Shown: piece after piece, positions 1-14,556 of the stretch
Layout of the letters: each line of letters starts with the position of its first letter
How positions within the stretch are numbered: position 1 is the stretch's first letter
Assembly (NCBI GenBank): GCA_025526915.1
Contig: JAHLKH010000101.1
Location: 31,226 to 95,225, forward strand
Reading direction: 5' to 3'
DNA length: 64,000 bases
Source: Entophlyctis helioformis
Taxonomy: Eukaryota; Chytridiomycota; Chytridiomycetes; Chytridiales; Chytriomycetaceae
Notes under the pieces: model-generated
Databases searched by the model: none
What the model saw: the letters and a program-made list of their open reading frames with translations, nothing else
Told to the model about the DNA's origin: nothing
Program-made: the position numbers and the translations under genes

Positions 1-395
1 GCTCAACTCTGCAACCGGACCGACAAATGCATCGACGCCAACTGCAACAACCCAACCCGCATGCTTGCCGACGGCGTGGCGCATATCAATGGAACCCATG
101 CGGTGTGATATTCTGCAAACGCACCATGCAGGCGCCTGAGATCGTCGACATGTACAAGCTCGACATCACACCCAGAGCCGTGCGGTACCGCATCCGCCAG
201 GAGTTTGAGAAGAACCGTTTCGTTCGCAACCTGTCCATCATTGATATCCTGCTCTTCAAGGGCCGCACCGAGTTCGAGGAGACGCTTAACTTCTGGAAGC
301 AGAAGACGCACGTCATGCGTTTCTTCGCCAACGAGGCCGCCCACGAACGCAAGGCCGACGACTTCCTCGGAAAGTTCTACGAGGGCCGCCAGTAA
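1..395 (+). CDS. NDUFA6: NADH dehydrogenase 1 alpha subcomplex subunit 6 (complex I B14, LYR family), 3' part
   Basis: Accessory subunit of mitochondrial complex I, seated on the matrix arm and binding acyl-carrier protein. The terminal coding exon runs from about 132 (after a CAG acceptor) to the TAA at 393-395. It reads APEIVDMYKLDIT, then a stretch with EETLNFWKQKTHVMRFF and a DFLGKFYEG ending, which follows the human NDUFA6 C-terminal half closely (EETIKVWKQRTHVMRFF, DFLSKFYVG). The N-terminal LYR motif is not in this exon. It must lie in exons upstream of the window, and bases 1-131 look like the tail of an intron, because no homologous residues precede the acceptor. The family identity is strong; the exact acceptor is inferred. 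A complex I subunit argues against a Saccharomyces-type yeast. Confidence 0.88.
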   Translation, partial: STLQPDRQMHRRQLQQPNPHACRRRGAYQWNPCGVIFCKRTMQAPEIVDMYKLDITPRAVRYRIRQEFEKNRFVRNLSIIDILLFKGRTEFEETLNFWKQKTHVMRFFANEAAHERKADDFLGKFYEGRQ

Positions 396-583
396 TGAAT
401 CGGTGGCTGATCTGTCCAGCAACGCCATTTCACATCACCCTCTTGCAATTCAGTGGCAGACCAGATCTCCCGACAGATCTAGAGATGGAGTGCGGCAGAG
501 CCTGGATCAGTCTCGTCCAGGCGGGTTTTCGCCAGATCTTGAGAAACACATTTTTGGCACACACCGCGATGCACCACGCCTGA

Positions 584-3500
584 ATGGCGAACGACGGCCT
601 CCAGGATAAAGAACATCGACAACGCCAACAGAAGCAGCAACAGCAACACCAGCAACACCAGCAGCAACAGCAGTGCATACCCACCAGCCAAGCAACCTCT
701 CAGTACGGGCGATTGGGCAGTGATCACCGCCCCTCGCACTCTCAGCCCTCACTATCTCCTCTCCTATCGACTCTTCGGCTGTTGCAGACACCGCAATCTC
801 AGCACTCTTCTCCAGCACCGCAGCAGCAGCAGCAACCGGCCCATCGCACACTCAAGCGTCTGCACCTGCCCCGTCTGCCCGTCCCTGCTGCATCAGACGC
901 TGGGCTGGCAGAAACCCTGAGCATTCGTCGCGCTCTCTCGTTCGATCTCCTTGGTGGACGCTCCAACAGCACCAGCCAGCCATCAGACACGCAATCACTA
1001 CGCAGCGCTCTTCAGCGGCGCCATTCCGAGACAGTCAAGCATCACTCTAACCGTGACCTCGATCACGCACGTCCGTCTCCAGTCTCTCGCAGACCCAGCT
1101 TTCCTCTGCGCCTCGTTCCCGTGCAATCACCAACCTCGTCATCAGCGTCGCCGAGAACCATCAAGCCAACAAACTCTAACAGCACCGATCAGGATACCTC
1201 GGTGATCGAACAGCCCGCAACAGACGATCCAGACCGTACCGTCGCCGAATCGAGTGTCCAGCATCCATCAAACCTAAAATCGTGCTCGGCAACGCACGCT
1301 CTCGAGATCAGCTTTGAGTACATCACTGACGAACGCGTGCATAGAAAGACCGCGTCGACACGAAAGCCTTTGCCAAGGATCGGCGGACCGACCCTCGCGC
1401 CTGCGTCAATTTTCCCAGCCAGCAACAGCGCAATCTCGAGCACGAGTAGCTTGCTGCCACCGCCGCCGCTGCTGCCACTGTCGGCATTGCTCGTGTGCCC
1501 ACCACATCTGCGACCGCTGTTGCCTGTCGGCCCTGTTTCGTCCTCTGTCCACCCAGCGTTCCTGCAGCGAGCGCTGATCCTTGCTGCCCGTGCTGCTCAG
1601 TCGCAAGAACACAAGCAGGAGCTAGCGACCGCGTTGCAGCCACACGGCACACGCCCCCACCAGACACACACGACCGCTTCGCCAGTCGCAGCAGTAGCGT
1701 GCTCCGACATTGACCTGCGGCCACGGTCTTGTGATCGCGAGAGCGCAACAACAGCATCGGGCAGTCGTCCGGGATCGAGCGAGAGCACGGCAGCGAGCAT
1801 GTCGTTTCCGAACCGGTATAGCCAGCGACCGTCGAATGCAGGCGTGGGAGTTGGTACGTCGATGCGGTCACCAGGGTCGATTGCCAATCAGGCTGCGTTG
1901 CTGGCATCAAGCAGTCTCGGACCGAGATCCATCTCTCGCATGTCGTACCGATCCGACCGGTCGGACTCGACACATCTTGGTGGCGGCGGAGGCGGCGGTG
2001 CGCCGTCGTACATCAGCATCACATCATCGAGCCTGCTGGGAGCGCAAGACACGCTGTCGCCGTCGCCGGTGTTGGTGTGGTCGGGTCGCTCGACATGATG
2101 GCAGCAGGGATGAGAGTGGCAGAGGAAGCGGGATGAGCGGCGTGGCAAGCAAACGGGGATCGGTTGTTGCGACACCCATGGCATCGAGCGGACAGACGCC
2201 GAGCAGCGGTCCAGGCATTGCGCGATTCATTCCTGCACATGTACGGCGTAAGCGGTTTGCAGAGGCTGTGGCGACACGCAGTGATACGTCGCATGGTAAG
2301 CGGCCCATTGCTGTCAACCGGGCGAGCGTGGCTACGGTTGCGGCTTCGAACGCCAAAGGACAGCTGATGGCGTCGCAGGGCACCTCTGTGCACAAAGCGG
2401 AGCTGCTGGAGGCGGCAATGCTCCTCCGAGTGCATCTGCCAATCCCAGTGCATATCGACAACATATCCGCCTGGCAGCGACGCATTCATTTCACGGGCCA
2501 TCAATGCGCTGCAAGACTCCAACCATGATGCGCTGAGGCGCGGATCGCAGGTCAGTGGCCATCCATGTGTGCGCTTCATGCTTGATCGTGCAGCTCAACA
2601 TTGGCTGGCATCAACTGTTAAGTCGGTTGGAATCCCCTCGCGGCCACAGTCGGCGAGCTTTGCTCCGGCACGCGGCTCAAAGATGCATATGGCAGCCATG
2701 GCCAAGCACGGTGCAGATCCAGCAGTCATCCAGCGTATCTACAGCTCATACGGCGCATCGCTTGGTCCAGATGAGTTTCGGGTGTCGCAGACCGCCATGG
2801 CGGCATCCAATGCAGCAAAAGTCGCAGCCGTTCAAGCAGCCGTCTCGGCCATGCACGGGCACGCGGCTGGCATCACAAACTATGGTTGCATTGCACAGGC
2901 TATGACGCGCCACACGCCAAGTCGTCAGCACCAGCAGCAGCCGGCAACAACAGCGACGGCAACGACCGCAGTTTCAATGCCCACCGCACCAGGTGGCCAA
3001 CCGACCACACGCAGCTCGGTCAACACACGTCGTGCATCAAGCGCATCAACCGTCCAGTCGCGGCACAAGTCGAACCTGCTCACACGCACCAAACTCGAAG
3101 AGCTGTTCTTTACTGCCATGCGATCGTCGACGTCATCGACCTCCTCGTCACGACTGCCCAGCTATGTCGTCGAGTGGATCAAGACACAAACCACGCGCGA
3201 GCTGATGGTGCAGTCGGGTCTGGCCCCCACTGCGGCTGACGGCCAGCCGACCGAGGCTGCAGAAGCCGGGCCGTGTGTATCTTCGGGAGTTGAAGGCGAC
3301 AGCGCAGCCAGTCGAACGAGAGCCGGCCAAGCACGGCTGGCACGCATGCGCCACTGCACAAGACCAAGTGGGAGCTCGACCGAGAGCGGCGACTCCGGGA
3401 GATTGATCGGCTCCGACGCCACCGCGGGTTCCAGACGTCAGGCTTAGATGGTGACGCTGAAAGCATCCCTGCATGCACCAACACGCAAGACGCGCCAGTG

Positions 3501-5813
3501 CTGAGCAGCGAGTCAGCGCCAGGCGACCACGGCGTGATCCGGAGGTTCAAGGCGGCCGCGGAGATGGGCGATGTCGATGGATGGCGGGTGGGCGATCTAG
3601 ACATGGAGGGGCTGGCGCTCGCGGGCGAGGAGGACAGCATCGAGGATACTCGGATGGCGTGGATGCGCGCCATCACGACCGCACCTGCACGGCTAGATGA
3701 CAGTCTGGCGACATCGCTCATTGACCTGAACACGCAGCATGAACCGGATCAGGAGCAGAGAGATGGCCAAGGACTGGGGTCGCTCCTCCAGCCGCAGCAG
3801 CAACAGCAGCAACAGCAGGACGATGACGGGAGCGATGACGGCGCGTTTCTCATGATTCGCAATAACCGCGGTCCAGGTGCAGGTGTGCCTGTACGACCTG
3901 ATAGTGCCAGCACAACAAGCTCGGCAACACGGAGCAGTACGCAGGTGTACAAAAGGTCGATGCCAGGCGTTGCTTGCCGCGGCCCTGGTGCGGTGCTGGT
4001 GTTGGTGTCGGTGCTGCTGGAATGCGGAATGTAACCATCACAGGAAAGCGATGGGCAGGCGATACCGCCGGTCCTGGCGTCAATCCTGGCATCAACACCA
4101 GATCGGGCATGCAAGGATCACGGCAGCCGATACAGTCGGGTCCGGTGCACAGCCATCTGTCTGTATCGGGCATGAATGGACAGGCTGGCGGCCAGATGCG
4201 CTGATGGGCCAGTTCAGCGATATCGGGCCAGACGACGACGTGTTCGAGATGCCTGATCTCGAGATATCCTGGGAAGCCATCGAGCAGCCGTTCATTGGAT
4301 CTGCGTCTGGCTCGTGGCACGCGGGTAGCAGCCAACATCCTTCATCCAAGCAGCTGCTCGCTAAGAACGCCCATCACCAGCAGAGCACAATCAGCCAGCC
4401 TCACCAACTCGCCGCGTTGGCCAAACACACCGAATCTCAACACCACTGGACTCTCAGCATTGTGGATACAAGGGCGGCCATGACGCAGAGGATACTGCCA
4501 GTGATGGGGACGCGTCCGAAGACAGCTTCCTGGTTCCTGATACAGCAGACGAGAGTGGCGACATGGAGTCTGCATCGTCGAGGCCAGCATCATCGTCCAT
4601 CAACAGCAGGAGATTGCAGCAAGCCAAGAACGCAGGGGATCTCATCTCGCAGTCACAGTCCAGTCGCAGTCACAGCTCCATACAGGACACCCGACCGTGC
4701 CAAGCCTGTCGCCAACACGTGCGCGCCGAAGGTATGCAAGCCATGGTCCAGCACCAGCGGCATTGCTCGGTCGGACGATTGGCAGAGCAAAGCCGAAACC
4801 GGCTGCCACTGGCGCCGGCCAACATCGGGAGCTTTGCCGCAGACGGGAATGGCGAGTGTCCAGACGCCAGAGGCTGATCCGAGTCGGCTATACAGAAAGA
4901 GCAGCCACAGCCACACACCACACTCACATCCATCACTGGCGACCGAGCCAACGTCTCGCACAAGCAGCCTACAGAAACCAGATCCCAAGTCAAAGAAGGG
5001 CAAGACAAGCAGCATTGGCGGTGGCGGCCAGAAGCAGCCGAAGCCGGCAGTCAAGACTGACGCGATCGGGTCAGCAGCACTGTCGGATGGCGCACAGTCT
5101 GGCCGTCCATCGTCGCGTCCATCAACAGCCAGCAAATCGCCCAAGAAGAAGACCAAGAAGAAGCGAGTCTCGGACACGAGCCGGCTGAGCTCACGCACGT
5201 CAGTCACTGCGCCTTCTCCCGCTATTCGGCCACCTCGCTTGCATCTGCATCAACATCGACATTGTCAGCTGCGGCGGCGTCAACATCTTTGCATTCAGGC
5301 AGACAGGCGGCCGATACGAGCAGGCCGCAGGTCTCGCGTCCAAGCACGGCGTCGTCTGTGTCCATACGGTCAGCACTGAAGCAGCAGCCATCACTGTCAT
5401 CATCTGCGCTCCACGCCCATCGCACGGCAGGCGGCTCGCAGCCCGCTGAATCCTTTGTATCGCGATCCGTCATCATTGGTCCGAAGCGAGCCATGTCGCA
5501 CGCCGGCATCGCACCAGCCGACACGACGGCCGCAGCGCACACGGACAGCAGTGCCGGCCAGCGGGTGCACCAGGGCATGAGCCAGGACGTGCACGCGGAG
5601 CAGCGGCCGCAGAGATTGTACCGGTCAATGGACCCTGCGTTGACGGGCAGCAGCTCGTCGATCGCTTCGTCGGCACGGCTGTCGGTGGCTCTGCGCAAGA
5701 CGGTCGGGCCGCAGCTGTCACCGCAAGCAGGGCCGCGCGGACGGACGGCCGTGCCGCAGAGTGGAGGTGCCGGACATGTCGGACAGCGTGGTCCGAATGC
5801 GGCCGATCGGTGA
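584..5813 (+). CDS. Large Q/S/T-rich low-complexity protein region, broken by at least seven frame switches
   Basis: No family was recognised. An ATG at 584 opens a 504-codon frame rich in Gln, Ser, Pro and Thr, with a Q/H-rich start. Protein-like sequence then continues to 5813, but the plausible frame changes near 2050-2098, 2480-2570, 3250-3360, 3990-4040, 4480-4560, 4680-4800 and 5210-5262. Segments that look genuinely coding include TRTKLEELFFTAM and PSYVVEWIKTQ around 3090-3180, a charged helix KTKWELDRERRLREIDRLR near 3355, and DDDVFEMPDLEISWEAIEQ near 4230. A basic KKKTKKKR stretch lies near 5150. I see no GT-AG pairs that reconcile all the switches, so this is either one gene of about 1700 codons damaged by indels (a pseudogene or assembly errors) or two or more adjacent genes. 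Extent and start are provisional. Confidence 0.4.
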
Positions 5814-5876
5814 TCCAATGAAACGCAGATGGATTGTGGTTGGCGGCCGTTCGGACAACACAGCACAGACAACACA

Positions 5877-8800
5877 ATGGTGAGCGAGGCGAGCCGATGA
5901 GGCGGGGAGAGTGACGAGAGAGAGCAGAGGATGGACAGAGAACGTCTGTGTGTGTCGAAGAGGCTTCTGTCTGCCTCTGCTGCTCTGCTGTTGGACAGTG
6001 CACCGCACAGCGACACAGCGACACAGCGACACAGCGACTGACACTTGGACGTTGCACTCTGCCTGATCTGCCGGTCGGACACTGCCGAGCAGCCAGACAC
6101 CACCAACCCTGCCAACCAGGCCAGCCAACGCAAGCGAGGCAGAGACGGCGACGGCGACAACAGCGGAGCGAGCGGTGCCGGCGGTGCCTCGGGCTCGGGA
6201 TACGCTGGCGGCTTTATGCCGACATCGCCGCTAGCGTCGTCGTTGCCGGCGTTTTCCGAGGCGGATGTCGACGACCGACTCGAGGACGACGGCGGCGATG
6301 AGGTTGTGGGCGACTTCCTGGACGACGTCGACGAGGGCGACGACGAGGGCGAGGATCTCTTTGGCGACAACCTGAACAAGTGAGTACCTGATGTGGCCTG
6401 CTGGACTGTGCTGAGCAGCGTTGGACAGCGTTGAGGTGAAGCAGAGACTGACGCTGGTATGCCTGGTTCGGACACGGTGATGCAGCGACTACCGAGAGAA
6501 CGTCCATCTGGACAACTACGACATCGAGTCGGTGGACGACGAGGACTATGAGGCCATGGACCGAGAGCAGCGGCTGGTGGCGGAAGCCAAGATGCGCAGC
6601 CGCGACCGTGCCGAGGCCCGGCTCTCTGGCCGTCTGCCGCAGGCGTTCCTTGACGATGGTGCGTCTCCAGCACTCGGCGTTTGTCCTGGACGGTGTGCGT
6701 TGGTGCCTGGATGTGCTGACACGATCCGGCCTGTTCGATGCGACGGATCTTGCTGCCTGCAGAAGAGGAAGAGGCGGAAGAGCCGATACGTGCCCGTCGC
6801 CGTCGCCGTGATGGACTGGACATGGACATGGATCTCGACGATGCGCAGATTGTGAGTCTGTCCCAGTCTGTTCCATTGTGCTCTGCGATGCCGCGCATGC
6901 GATCGTCGGCTGACCCACGCATCCTTGCACAGCCTGCTCTGGATCCCGAGAGTCTGCGTGACGTCAAGGGCCCACTGAACGAGTTTGTGATGATGGAGGG
7001 TCCGCGCAGGGCGATCAAGAAGGCATTCCATAGTTTCCTGACGTCCTATGTCAACGAGAAGGGCGAGTCCGTCTACGGCGAGCGTCTCAAGGCCATGTGT
7101 GAAGGTGAGGCGGCCAGTATGCAGCTTGCAGCTTGCACCAGCCACGCACATGGGCTGACTTTGCTGTGTCGATCCGAATGGCAACCCGCCAGCCGAGGGC
7201 CAGAGTCTTGAGATTGACTTTAACCATCTGCACAACACGGATGCGACGCTCGCGTACTTTGTGGTCAACACGCCTGCCGAGCTGCTCAAGATCTTTGATG
7301 CGGTGGCAATGGAGGTGGTGCTCACGGGATTTGAGGACTATGACAAGATCTGCAGCGAGATCCACGTTCGCGTGGCCAACCTGCCCGTGGTCGAGACCCT
7401 GCGCGATCTGCGGTCAGTACTGTGCTTTGGGCGGATGTCTGTGTATGCCTGCTGGACGTCTCGAGGCTGACCCGCCATGGCTATGCGCTGCTGCTGGGGG
7501 TTTCCAGTCAATCGCATCTCAACACGCTGGTGCGTGTCAGCGGCGTCATCACGCGCCGCACAGGCGTGTTCCCGCAACTCAAGTACGTCAAGTACAACTG
7601 TCTCAAGTGCGATGCGCTCATTGGGCCGTACTTTCAAGACGCGCTTGCCGAGATCCGCGTCCGTCTCTGCCCCAACTGCCAGGGCAAGAACTGCTTTGTC
7701 ATCAACTCGGAGGAGACTGTGTACCGCAACTACCAGCGCATCACGCTGCAGGAGAGTCCCGGCACGGTGCCCGCCGGCCGTCTCCCGCGCCACCGTGAAG
7801 TGATCCTGCTGTGGGACCTCGTTGACTGCGCGCGGCCTGGCGAGATGGTCGACATCACGGGTGTCTACCGCAACAACTTTGACGTGTCGCTCAACATGCG
7901 CAACGGATTCCCTGTGTTTGCGACTGTCATTGAGGCCAACCATGTGTTGCGACGAGAAGACGAGTTTGCCAGCTCGCGGCTGACCGAGACGGATCTGCGC
8001 GAGATTATGCGTCTCAAGGACGACAGTCGCATCCGCCAGCGCGTGAGTGCGACGGCCCGTTTGCCCCCTCGTTGGCCGCTTGTGTGGACTGACACTTTGC
8101 GTCATGCTCTGACATTGGCCCACCAGATCATCAAGAGCATCGCACCGTCCATTTACGGCCACGAAGACATCAAGACCGCCATTGCACTTGCCATGTTTGG
8201 CGGCGTGTTCAAGAACCCGCAGGGCAAACACAGACTGCGTGGCGACATCAACGTCCTGCTGCTCGGCGATCCTGGTACGGCCAAGTCCCAGTTCCTCAAG
8301 TATGTCGAGAAGACGGCGCCGCGTGCAGTGTACACGACTGGCCAAGGCGCGTCAGCTGTTGGTCTGACGGCGGCCGTACACAAGGACACGGTGACGCGCG
8401 AGTGGACGCTTGAGGGCGGCGCGCTTGTCATGGCCGACAAGGGCGTGTGTCTGATTGACGAGTTTGACAAGATGACTGACCAGGACCGGTGAGTCGTTGT
8501 GCGTGGGCCTGGCCGACTCTGGGCGATGCTTCCGACTGGCACGATGCTGACACGCGCTTTGCAGGACATCGATCCACGAAGCCATGGAGCAGCAGTCCAT
8601 CTCCATCTCCAAGGCCGGCATTATCGCGTCGCTGCAGGCACGCTGCGCCATCATTGCGGCAGCCAACCCCATCTTCGGCAAATACAACCCGCAGGTGCCG
8701 TTCTCGCAGAACGTTGAGCTCACGGAGCCCATTCTGTCGCGCTTTGACGTGCTGTGCGTTGTCAAGGACGTTGCGGACCCGCTTGTGGATGAGCAGCTTG

Positions 8801-9648
8801 CGCGGTTTGTTGTCAACAGCCACATCCGCAGCCATCCGCTGTCGGACAAGATGGCACACACGGCGCCAGAGGTGGATGCCGATGTGAGTCTGACGTGCTT
8901 TGTGGCTGTTGTTCCTTGACGTGCACGGTCTGATGTCTCTTGACGGCATTGCGCAGATCATCCCGCAGGAACTGCTGCGCAAGTACATCATGTACGCGCG
9001 CGACCACGTGCGGCCCTCGCTGGTCAATGTGGACACACCCAAGCTCGAGAACCTGTACTCTGAGCTGCGCCGTGAATCCATGGTGAGTTGCGCACGTGCG
9101 GGGTTTTGGATCACGGTGATGTGGCCCGTCTGGTGTTCTCACGCAGCACCGCTCTGATGTGATGCATTGCGTCTCTGTTGCGCTGTGCGGCGCTGCAGGC
9201 TGTGGGCGGCGGCATCCCCATCACGGTGCGCTACCTCGAGTCGATCATCCGCATGTCGGAGGCGTTTGCGCGCATGCACCTGCGGTCCGAGGTGCGCCAA
9301 GACGACGTGGACCACGCCATTTCGGTCACGATCCGGTCGTTCCTGTCTGCGCAAAAGTTCTCGGTCAAGAAGTCGCTCTCCAAGGTGTTTGACAAGTACA
9401 TCCGCAAGGACCGCGACACGTTTGAGCTGCTCAACCACCTGCTGTCGGACATGCAGCGCGAGCACATCCGCTTCAACTACTACCGCCATGACGCCATGTC
9501 GACGCATGTGGAGATGGACGTGGAGGAGTTTGTGCAGCGCGCGCGCGAGCACCAGGTGTACGACCTTGTGCCGTTCTACGAGAGCCGGCTGTTCCAGACG
9601 TCGTTTACGCTCGACAGGCAACGCAAGAAGATTGTGTCCCGTGCGTGA
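5877..9648 (+). CDS. MCM2: DNA replication licensing factor MCM2
   Basis: Subunit of the MCM2-7 replicative helicase, acting at origins in the nucleus. Ten introns can be placed, and every later junction keeps frame: 6380-6485, 6659-6762, 6852-6932, 7105-7192, 7413-7507, 8043-8126, 8489-8564, 8884-8956 and 9083-9198, plus a proposed first intron at 5880-6092. The N-terminal part is acidic. A zinc finger follows (CLKC then CPNC, near 7605-7680). The AAA+ core carries Walker [10 protein letters not shown], Walker B LIDEFDKM and the LSRFD arginine finger. The C-terminal winged-helix region ends at TGA 9646-9648. Within the clear exon the first in-frame Met is at 6216. I prefer an ATG at 5877-5879 split off by intron 5880-6092, which joins in phase to PDTTNPANQ, but this start is inferred. 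The 84-bp intron 8043-8126 contains no stop and could be read through. Confidence 0.95.
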
Positions 9649-9939
9649 TCGCCCCCCATCTGTCGCTCTCCCTTGTCACCACCCTCTCCCTCTCTCTTTC
9701 TTTTCCTCTTTCCGCACTATCCGTCTGTTGATGTCTCTTGAACGATACTTGAATCTCTGCAGTGTTTCTAGCAGACATGGGATGGCAGCAGGCTGAAGGG
9801 GAGGAGAAAGCAAAGGGACCGTTGCAAGACGACAAAGGATATGGAACGCGCTGCATTTGTGGATTGGTCATTGGGGGTGTGTGTCGCAGAGATGCCTGGG
9901 CATCAGCATCAACATGATCAAGGTGGGGCAGCAGAACGA
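9649..9939. other. Convergent intergenic spacer between MCM2 and ATP synthase delta
   Basis: This spacer is short and pyrimidine-rich, carrying the 3' ends of two convergent genes. A run of CTCTCCCTCTCTCTTTC lies just after the MCM2 stop. No additional gene, RNA or clear terminator was seen. Confidence 0.5.
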
Positions 9940-11276
9940 TTACTGCTTGGCAGCAGCAACGACCGCCTCAAAGAGCTCGGCCTGGATTCTGGCGGTGATC
10001 TTGTCCTCCTCGGATCCGGTCGCGAGCTTCTTGTTGACCTCGCCCAGAGCGCGCTTTGCAGCCTGTTTCCATGCATGCGTGCATCCATCCATCCATCCAT
10101 CCATGATCGTGGTTGCGTTCAAGGTGAGTTGAGAGGGGTCTCGGGTGCGCCAATGGACACTCGTGAGCCGATGGTTACCTCAATGTCGAGCTCGGCAATG
10201 GGGTAGGCCTCGACGGCGTTGATGTTGAGGGTCGAGTCGGGGTTGACAATGGCAAAGCCGCCAGAGACTGTCGAGGCGCAAGCACGGACGGTCAGACACC
10301 ACCACCACCACATGGACAGGCAGAGACAGGCAGGGCTGACAGAGACAGCGACGAGAGCACAGGAAACACACCAAAGAACTTCTCCGTCTTGTCGTTGCCA
10401 ATGACCTCAATGACGCCGGGCTTGAGCTGGGCAATGGTGGGCACGTGGTTGGCAAGGATACCCATGGAGCCGTCGGTCGAGGCCAGGTTGACCTGCTTGA
10501 CCTCGACGGCGCGGTGGATGGCCTGGCGGGGGGGCAGACGGGCGGCACAGGGTCAGTTTACGAGGTGATCTTGCAGCAGCATCAGCAGCAGGGCATGCAC
10601 CAAGCCTGTGCAGCAGGTGGCTGGCCAGCGTTACCTGGTGGGGCACGGCAAAGTTGAGGACGAGCTTGGATCCGCCCTTGGCCTCTGTGGCGTAGGAGCG
10701 GCGGGCTGTTGACGTTTGGTGGTGGTGGCCGTGGTGGTGGTGTTCATGGGAGAGGCGGCGGCAGCAGCAGAAGGGCAGTCGGTCAGTCAGTCGGTCAGTC
10801 AGCCAGTCGGTCAGTCAGTCAGACGTTGGTGATTTTGGCAAGACCAGCGGCAGGCGTGGATCCCGTTGGCTGGCGCTGGCTGGTCGAGTGCGGCTCAGGG
10901 GTTGGTGTGCTGTCTGCCTGCCGTGGCCGTCCTGTCTGTGTGCCTTGGCCAGTCCAGTCCAGTCCAGTCCAGTCCAGCCTGCTCACTCGCTCGCTCGCTC
11001 GTCGAGCCAGCCAGCCCAGCCAGCCAGCCCAGAGACGATGACAAAACGGCCTCTGCTGCTGCTGCTGCTGCTGCTGTTGAAGCGAGAGCGCTGCTGCTTG
11101 GGGCTGCTGGCCGGTACGAGCGCTGCCCAGAAAGAACGGGACGGGGCGGGGCGGGACAGGGCACAACTACACCGACACACCAGCACACCCACACACTCGC
11201 ACACCCGCACACCCGCACACACTTGGCGAGACTCACCCAGCGAGGCCGAGGCAAGACGCAGGGATCTGAACATCAT
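9940..11276 (-). CDS. ATP16: ATP synthase F1 subunit delta, mitochondrial (bacterial epsilon homologue)
   Basis: Central-stalk subunit of mitochondrial F1Fo-ATP synthase. Five exons join in perfect phase to 158 codons: 11276-11237, 10705-10635, 10522-10372, 10267-10179 and 10062-9940. The product starts MMFRSLRLASASLARRSYA, a typical arginine- and serine-rich mitochondrial presequence. The beta-sandwich follows (LVLNFAVPHQ, STDGSMGILANHVPTIAQL, VSGGFAIVNPDSTLNINAVE), then the C-terminal helical hairpin (AAKRALGEVNKKL). The length matches the family (about 160 aa). Intron 1 is long (531 bp) and repeat-rich, and it separates most of the presequence from the mature protein. Intron 4 holds a CATC tetranucleotide run. 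The gene lies head to head with ATP2, so two subunits of the same complex are transcribed divergently from one small region. Confidence 0.93.
10081..10104. repeat. CATC tetranucleotide repeat in ATP16 intron 4
   Basis: Simple tandem run of CATC units inside the last intron of the delta-subunit gene. Similar CCATC runs occur at 23614-23665 and 26845-26870, so this motif is a recurrent simple repeat of the genome. Confidence 0.7.
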
Positions 11277-11343
11277 CTTCGTTGAGCGGTGCGGAACAAA
11301 CCAGAGGTGGGCCGCTGTGCCCGGGTTTCCCTCACTTCCAAAG
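11277..11343. promoter_or_regulatory. 67-bp bidirectional start region between ATP16 and ATP2
   Basis: Only 67 bp separate the start codons of the divergent ATP synthase delta (minus) and beta (plus) genes. Core promoter and both 5' leaders must fit here or overlap the first exons and introns. No TATA box is visible. Shared control of two F1 subunits is inferred from the arrangement. Confidence 0.6.
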
Positions 11344-13986
<2,643 letters not shown>

Positions 13987-14556
13987 TCGCCCTCTGTCGT
14001 TCAATGCACACCCCCCCTTCCATTCACTCCCTGCCGCATTTTCCTGAATGACAGCGTCTCTCCATATCTCCCTTGTTGGTCTCTGTTGCTCAATCGTGTG
14101 GAGCGCGAGCTTGGTCTTGGCCAGAGTCGCTGTCTCTGCCCACATCCCTCTGTGCTCAGCTCTGTGCACCTTCGCCAGCGTCTTGCTCTCTGCCCGATGC
14201 TTGTCGTGATCGGCCAAATCTGTAGTCGATGCATTGATCTCTGCCCATCGTGCGCGTCTCGTCAACATCAGCCTTGCACACATCGCCTTTGCCGATGGCC
14301 ACGTGTGTCCATGTGCACAGTGTCGCGTGATGGTCGGAGCGGATTTGTTGTCCGGGTGTCGTTCGCCACCATCCAATACAGCCGCGTCACGAGACCAAGC
14401 GACTCCTGATCGTGCCCCGATGGTCTTGTACGGGCACAGGCAACTCAAAAGGTCGTCGCTCCCCCTTGCCCATCATAATTGCATCAACCGGCTCGCCTCG
14501 ACCAACCTCTCCTTGCCCAGATCCCGTCTCAAGAGCTCGTGTGCACCACCACCACC
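13987..14556. other. Intergenic region downstream of ATP2, no gene seen
   Basis: About 570 bp between the ATP2 stop and the next start. It is moderately CT-rich. A long antisense reading frame runs in from ATP2, but I see no family resemblance in it. The last bases before 14557 form a good initiation context (ACCACCATGA). Confidence 0.5.
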
